Shown here: positions 4,973-7,806 of the stretch, piece by piece
Layout: the number at the start of each line of letters is the position of its first letter
Position numbering within the stretch: position 1 is the stretch's first letter
NCBI GenBank assembly: GCA_030587525.1
Contig: JAUQYW010000379.1
Location: forward strand, 1 to 7,806
Direction of reading: 5' to 3'
Length of the DNA: 7,806 nucleotides
From: Candidatus Sigynarchaeota archaeon
Lineage (GTDB): Archaea > Asgardarchaeota > Lokiarchaeia > Sigynarchaeales > Sigynarchaeaceae
Position numbers and translations under genes: made by a program
The notes under the pieces: model-generated
What the model was told of the DNA's origin: nothing
The model's input: the letters and a program-made list of their open reading frames with translations, nothing else
Databases searched by the model: none

Positions 4973-6300
4973 GCCGTGGCGGCTATCATTGCACCAAAAA
5001 GGTAGTGGAGTGGGTACCCTAGCACCCCTGAAGGCATAATCATTGGCAAACGGAAAATCTTGCCGTAGAAGGCTCCATTATTGTCTTGTCCGCCATTGTT
5101 TCCTATGAATACCGTTCCGTTAGCGATTGTGGGTGAAGAAAGCACTCCAGCACCAATGGAATAGGTCCATATGAGTGCACCCGTGGTCGCGTTCAAGCAG
5201 TATACGCTGCCTTTATTATCCGCGTCATTACAATTCGCTATAAACACCATCCCATTGGCGATTGCTGGATCCGAATATACAGGATCCCCCGTGGTGTAAG
5301 ACCACTCGACGCACCCTGTAGTTGCATTTATACAGTAGCACTTGTCGAGACTCCCCACATATACTCGTCCGTTAGCGATCGCGGGCGAGGAGTCCACATA
5401 TGACCCCGGGGAATACATCCATTTGCGCGCGCCCGTGGTCGCGTTCAAGCAGTACAAGTTATAGTCGTCGCTTCCCACGTACACGTACCCGTTAGCAACC
5501 GCGGGAGAAGAATATACATTGTCGCCCGTCGTATAATTCCATTTCAGCGCGCCTGTGGTCGCGTTCAGGCAGTACACGTTATCGTCGTCGCTTCCTACGT
5601 ATACCCACCCGTTAGCGATCGCGGGAGAAGAATAAACCGTGTCGCCCGTCGTATAATTCCATTCCAGCGCGCCCGTGGTCGCGTTCAGGCAGGTCACATT
5701 TCCACAGCTTCCCACGTATATTCTCCCATCAGCGACGGCAGGGGAGGAATCTATTGAAATGCCAGGTATCCCCGGACCGTATCCCCACACATATTCCCCC
5801 GTAGTGGCGTTCAAGCAATATATTTGGCAATAACCCCCAACGTACACGCATCCACATGCTATCGCAGCGGTGGAAAAAATTGGATGAATGTTCCACTCTA
5901 CATACTGATAGTTACAAGTCCATTCGATCGTTCCCGTGGTTTCATTTATGCAATATATACTACCATTAAGGCTTCCCGCGTACACGCGCCCGTTTGCGAC
6001 CGTGGGTGCGGTTATTACCGCGGTGTCAGTTGTAAATACCCACAGCGGGGCTGCGCCTAATAATGGCGTCGTGGCACCGATCCCTGCGTGGTCGAGCGCC
6101 CCACGATACATGGGCCATTCATCACCCACCGACTCGCTGCTATTTTCAAGGGACGATATGCGGGGTGTTAGAGAATCGGGTGATCCAATTTGCTGCCCAG
6201 CATGTGAGATGAACGGCGTAATGAGGGCGTTCAAAAGCCCGAAAAATATGGCAAGAATGACCAATAGAGCTACAAATCTCGGTAATGGTACTTTTATCAT
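4813..6300 (-). CDS. Membrane-anchored PQQ-like eight-bladed beta-propeller protein
   Basis: From an ATG at 6300 the protein begins MIKVPLPRF and has a hydrophobic signal anchor at about 9-30. EWPMYRGALDHAG at 61-73 is the usual opening motif of PQQ-type propellers. Eight blades of about 40 residues follow, of the form SSPAIANGxVYVGS, YCLNATTGALxWxY. A hydrophobic segment near 425-445 (LHYLFGAMIAATAWVV) would be a second TM anchor. The propeller should therefore sit outside the cell. The position that is Asp in standard repeats (DxxTG) is Asn in seven blades, making N-x-T sequons; I count 13 sequons. A Cys precedes this motif in each of the seven. Family members can be structural or adhesive or can bind cofactors, and no catalytic residues are evident. 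After about residue 445 the frame looks wrong. The open frame continues upstream to 6504, but that part is not protein-like. Confidence 0.85.
   Translation of the reverse strand: MIKVPLPRFVALLVILAIFFGLLNALITPFISHAGQQIGSPDSLTPRISSLENSSESVGDEWPMYRGALDHAGIGATTPLLGAAPLWVFTTDTAVITAPTVANGRVYAGSLNGSIYCINETTGTIEWTCNYQYVEWNIHPIFSTAAIACGCVYVGGYCQIYCLNATTGEYVWGYGPGIPGISIDSSPAVADGRIYVGSCGNVTCLNATTGALEWNYTTGDTVYSSPAIANGWVYVGSDDDNVYCLNATTGALKWNYTTGDNVYSSPAVANGYVYVGSDDYNLYCLNATTGARKWMYSPGSYVDSSPAIANGRVYVGSLDKCYCINATTGCVEWSYTTGDPVYSDPAIANGMVFIANCNDADNKGSVYCLNATTGALIWTYSIGAGVLSSPTIANGTVFIGNNGGQDNNGAFYGKIFRLPMIMPSGVLGYPLHYLFGAMIAATAWVVIQSTRPPRCSPPSSRARRFSRVMSSFIISVFSDHHTRLHERRGENLPVS
5311..5730 (-). repeat. 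120-bp tandem repeats encoding propeller blades
   Basis: Sequence of the form gcgcccgtggtcgcgttca recurs with a strict 120-base period (near 5311, 5431, 5551 and 5671). Neighbouring units are close to identical over stretches of 50-70 bases, for example 5524-5594 against 5644-5705. This shows recent amplification or gene conversion of single blades of 40 residues. Confidence 0.75.
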
Positions 6301-6317
6301 TTTTTCGAATGCGCCTT

Positions 6318-6503
6318 TTATCTTGAGAATAATCCCATGATTAAGGCTCCGGTTAACATTACCCCATAATCTCCAAATAATGAAAGCATTGCAGACGGGA
6401 GGTAGAAATACACGAGTATCAATATAACGCCGACTATTATTCCTATGAATTCCCGAATCGGATAATCTATGTGAATATTTACGTGGATGGGATATATAAG
6501 GCA
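6318..6503 (-). CDS. Hidden small membrane protein frame, no ATG before first TM segment
   Basis: Directly after the TAA of the zinc-ribbon gene and in the same frame, 61 sense codons run to a TAA at 6318-6320. The text is protein-like: IREFIGIIVGVILILVYFYL, then SAMLSLFGDYGVMLTGALIMGLFSR, that is two TM segments with a short loop. No ATG, GTG or TTG precedes the first TM segment. The first candidates are TTG at 6422 and GTG at 6413, both inside it, and ATT/ATA codons lie earlier. It ends 17 bases before the propeller ATG, the spacing expected inside an operon. It could be a separate protein with a non-standard start, or the TM tail of the zinc-ribbon protein cut off by the TAA, giving a zinc-ribbon plus two-TM design like that at 4145-4507. 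Chance hydrophobic reading of AT-rich DNA is possible. Confidence 0.4.
   Translation of the reverse strand, partial: CLIYPIHVNIHIDYPIREFIGIIVGVILILVYFYLPSAMLSLFGDYGVMLTGALIMGLFSR
6491..6500 (-). promoter_or_regulatory. Strong TATA-like box inside the operon
   Basis: CTTATATATC on the minus strand is the best TATA-box match in the window. It predicts a start near 6470, before the hidden small frame and the propeller gene, and so could uncouple their expression from the upstream genes. It also argues against the propeller starting at the ATG at 6504, which lies upstream of it. Confidence 0.45.
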
Positions 6504-6830
6504 TTACATAAGGATCTTGCAGCTATCACAGATCTTCACGTGAATTCCCGTCTTTTTGTCAATCGTTAATGTTTCGCGCAATAGGCCTCCACATCTCGGA
6601 CACGTGATCGATGATGAAGCTCTGATGGCAATATTCAAAACTTCTGCATTAGGCTTGATCTGATTTTGTAAGATAGGGACGGGTTTGGCAAGAGATTCCG
6701 AGGCTGGATCTTGATAGTAGATTTGACGAGGCTGGTCAGTCTCAAGGGGTGGAAGCGGCGGCTTCGGATTCTGACCTTCGTCTATCGGTGTAATTGTCGA
6801 TGGCGCCCGCAAAGAGCGTGCTATCTCCAT
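6504..6830 (-). CDS. Proline-rich protein with C-terminal zinc ribbon (108 residues)
   Basis: The first 70 residues are Pro/Gln-rich and probably disordered (NPKPPLPPLETDQP, LAKPVPILQNQ). A C-terminal zinc ribbon follows with CPRCGG at 76-81 and CDSC at 101-104, flanking a beta hairpin (LLRETLTIDKKTGIHVKI). It ends abruptly with KILM and TAA. The ATG at 6830 lies within the end of the upstream 213-residue gene (ten-base overlap, ATGGAGATAG), indicating translational coupling. The same frame continues past the TAA into a membrane-protein-like sequence, so the ribbon may once have been, or may still be, linked to TM segments. Partner and function are unknown. Confidence 0.75.
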   Translation of the reverse strand: MEIARSLRAPSTITPIDEGQNPKPPLPPLETDQPRQIYYQDPASESLAKPVPILQNQIKPNAEVLNIAIRASSSITCPRCGGLLRETLTIDKKTGIHVKICDSCKILM

Positions 6831-7462
6831 ACGCTCTTTATGAAAAGGTCAATGCACGCAATTCCCGGGATCTCCTTCAGCGCAGGAAGGAAATCCTCGA
6901 GGTCGACGACATCATCGCATTTCACGAGCATTTCATCATCGCTATCGTAAAAATCCCGTTTCGGCTCGATCTTAAATCTGCATTCCCCTTCCTCCATCTT
7001 TCTCCCGATCGCCTTGATCTGCCGTGCAATCCGCGCGTATTTCCTGTCGCTCAACTCTTCGGCGAAGTACAAGCGGATACCCTCGGCCGCAGGGAGCATC
7101 CAAGAGCTGCGACTTACGAAATCGATCATCACGTCGATGGTGCCCTCGACGAAGGCATTAATGGCCGTGATCCCGATCATGGTGTTTAGATCTCGGATGA
7201 GATCTCTCGCCATGATGTTCTCATCGCCAGAGGTGTCGAGCTGGATCCATAACTCTTTCGGCTCCTTTGGATCTATGTGAGTGAAGTCAGCGATCCCGTG
7301 CTTGTCCGCATATTTCATCGCTCGATCCACCATAGCCTCGGTCAATTCACTCTCACAAGTGACACCAAATCCTTTATATCCGACAAATTGTGCCAAATCT
7401 TCCAGATATTTCGAGAGACTCATATTGTATAGTGGCTTTTTTCCCAATTTTTCTTCAGTCAT
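6821..7462 (-). CDS. Uncharacterised 213-residue soluble protein
   Basis: I do not recognise this protein. It looks like a soluble alpha/beta protein with no signal peptide or TM segment: an N-terminal helix (SLSKYLEDLAQFVG), a stretch with TCESELTEAMVDRAMKYADKHG, a central helical part (IMARDLIRDLNTMIGITAINAFVEG), a basic helix (RKYARIARQIKAIGRKMEEG) and a C-terminal beta-alpha-beta-like end (EMLVKCDDVVDLEDFLPALKEIPGIACIDLFIKS). The C-terminus is acidic with DSDDE. Its ATG at 7462 lies about 30 bases after TATTATATC, so the mRNA is probably leaderless. It stops with TAG, the only amber terminator among the complete genes here, within a ten-base overlap with the next start. It is the first gene of the run leading to the zinc-ribbon and propeller genes. 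Confidence 0.8.
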   Translation of the reverse strand: MTEEKLGKKPLYNMSLSKYLEDLAQFVGYKGFGVTCESELTEAMVDRAMKYADKHGIADFTHIDPKEPKELWIQLDTSGDENIMARDLIRDLNTMIGITAINAFVEGTIDVMIDFVSRSSWMLPAAEGIRLYFAEELSDRKYARIARQIKAIGRKMEEGECRFKIEPKRDFYDSDDEMLVKCDDVVDLEDFLPALKEIPGIACIDLFIKSVWR

Positions 7463-7483
7463 GTTTTTTCACGGTTCTTTAGT

Positions 7484-7492
7484 GATATAATA
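7484..7492 (-). promoter_or_regulatory. TATA box, leaderless promoter of 213-residue gene
   Basis: TATTATATC on the minus strand begins 30 bases before the A of the ATG at 7462. Archaeal TATA boxes centre about 26 bases before the start site, so transcription should begin at or next to the ATG. No clear Shine-Dalgarno is present, in agreement. Confidence 0.55.
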
Positions 7493-7556
7493 CTCAAGAT
7501 CACTCCATAGTTAAAGCTCTCCATTTTCTTTCACAACTTTTGCCACATGTAAAAAT

Positions 7557-7618
7557 ACCTCTTAGCGGGACATTTTCTATGTGGAAAACCTCCTAGCGGA
7601 ACATTTTCTATGTGGAAA
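7557..7618. repeat. Two 31-bp tandem repeats in divergent promoter region
   Basis: Units at 7557-7587 and 7588-7618 are head to tail and differ at only two of 31 positions. Each holds a small dyad, ACAT and ATGT around TTTCT. A single CCACAT at 7543-7548 is an inverted match to the ATGTGG within each unit. The block lies about 65 bases upstream of the TATA box of the minus-strand gene and 49 bases upstream of that of the plus-strand gene. Binding sites for a shared regulator are the likeliest meaning. Confidence 0.65.
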
Positions 7619-7666
7619 AAGTATCGAATAACATAAATCCCCCGAGTCGGAAATTCCTCTTTTTCC

Positions 7667-7673
7667 TTTTAAT
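7667..7673 (+). promoter_or_regulatory. TATA-like box of the plus-strand gene at 7695
   Basis: TTTTAAT begins 28 bases before the ATG at 7695, again fitting a leaderless transcript. No Shine-Dalgarno is seen between the two. Confidence 0.4.
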
Positions 7674-7694
7674 GCCGGGCCATGCTTTGCCTTC

Positions 7695-7806
7695 ATGGGA
7701 TTCCTCAACTTCAAGTGCATCGCCATAATCTCGCTGTGCGTCGTCGCGACGTGGAACTTCCCGTTCGGCGCCTTCCTCGCGGCGGGGCTTGTCGCAGCGT
7801 GGCTGG
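7695..7806 (+). CDS. Start of a probable membrane protein (cut by window edge)
   Basis: An ATG at 7695 opens a frame of 37 codons to the end of the window, reading MGFLNFKCIAIISLCVV, then ATWNFPFGAFLAAGLVAAWL. It is strongly hydrophobic, with one or two TM segments, and its codons end almost always in G or C, as in genuine genes here. A TATA-like box 28 bases upstream supports the start. The alternative ATG at 7682 opens a His/Arg-rich frame that looks like a shadow. The family cannot be judged from 37 residues. Confidence 0.6.
   Translation, partial: MGFLNFKCIAIISLCVVATWNFPFGAFLAAGLVAAWL

Noticed and set aside
6301..6504. N-terminal extension of the propeller protein to the ATG at 6504
   Set aside because: The extra 68 residues are not protein-like, would put the signal anchor far from the N-terminus, and lie upstream of and across a TATA box. 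The hydrophobic alternative frame explains the region better.
6821..6823. TAG reassigned as a sense codon throughout
   Set aside because: Reading through this TAG gives only 12 more sense codons before another TAG, in a frame overlapping the well-supported zinc-ribbon gene. Here TAG works as a normal stop, so any recoding at 4064 would be specific or inefficient.
7557..7618. Short CRISPR array
   Set aside because: The two 31-bp copies are directly adjacent with no spacer and have no cas genes nearby.

Overview
The window looks archaeal. The clearest recognisable enzyme is an Alg7/AglH-type dolichyl-phosphate GlcNAc-1-phosphate transferase. Several genes are preceded by TATA-like boxes, two of them at the distance expected for leaderless mRNAs, and T-tract terminators follow two minus-strand genes. 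A secreted PQQ-type propeller carries about a dozen N-glycosylation sequons, and short zinc-ribbon proteins recur. The lineage cannot be fixed from this window; Asgard-type or Thermoplasmatota-type archaea are guesses only. No rRNA, tRNA, CRISPR array or insertion sequence was seen.

Layout. Positions 1-2501 hold a minus-strand operon read right to left: the GlcNAc-1-phosphate transferase (1200-2501), an unrecognised 262-residue protein (404-1192) and the start of a probable beta-propeller protein cut by the window edge (1-389). Its promoter region carries a 30-bp tandem repeat with a strong dyad. Positions 2748-2954 encode a 68-residue zinc-ribbon protein (minus), divergent from a small three-TM protein (3150-3617, plus). 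The space between them is packed with perfect inverted repeats. Positions 3710-4084 (minus) hold a CxxC protein whose only well-placed ATG is separated from the body of the protein by an in-frame TAG. Upstream of it lies a zinc-ribbon/two-TM protein (4145-4507).

Positions 4703-7462 form a second minus-strand run: an unrecognised 213-residue protein (6821-7462), a proline-rich zinc-ribbon protein overlapping it by 10 bases (6504-6830), a hidden 61-codon membrane-protein-like frame without an ATG before its first TM segment (6318-6503), and an eight-bladed membrane-anchored propeller (start 6300). The coding signal of the propeller gene appears to change frame near 4965 and continue to 4703. 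A plus-strand membrane-protein gene starts at 7695 and runs off the window. The 7463-7694 divergent intergenic region contains two 31-bp tandem repeats.

How the genes relate: the transferase makes the first lipid-linked sugar of N-glycosylation, and the propeller is an obvious kind of client because nearly every blade carries an N-x-T site; this link is inference. The most unusual points are the in-frame amber codon, the propeller frame change, the hidden small membrane ORF, and three separate tandem-repeat or palindrome control regions. No complete new system can be claimed from this window alone. No gene-free stretch exceeds 300 bases.
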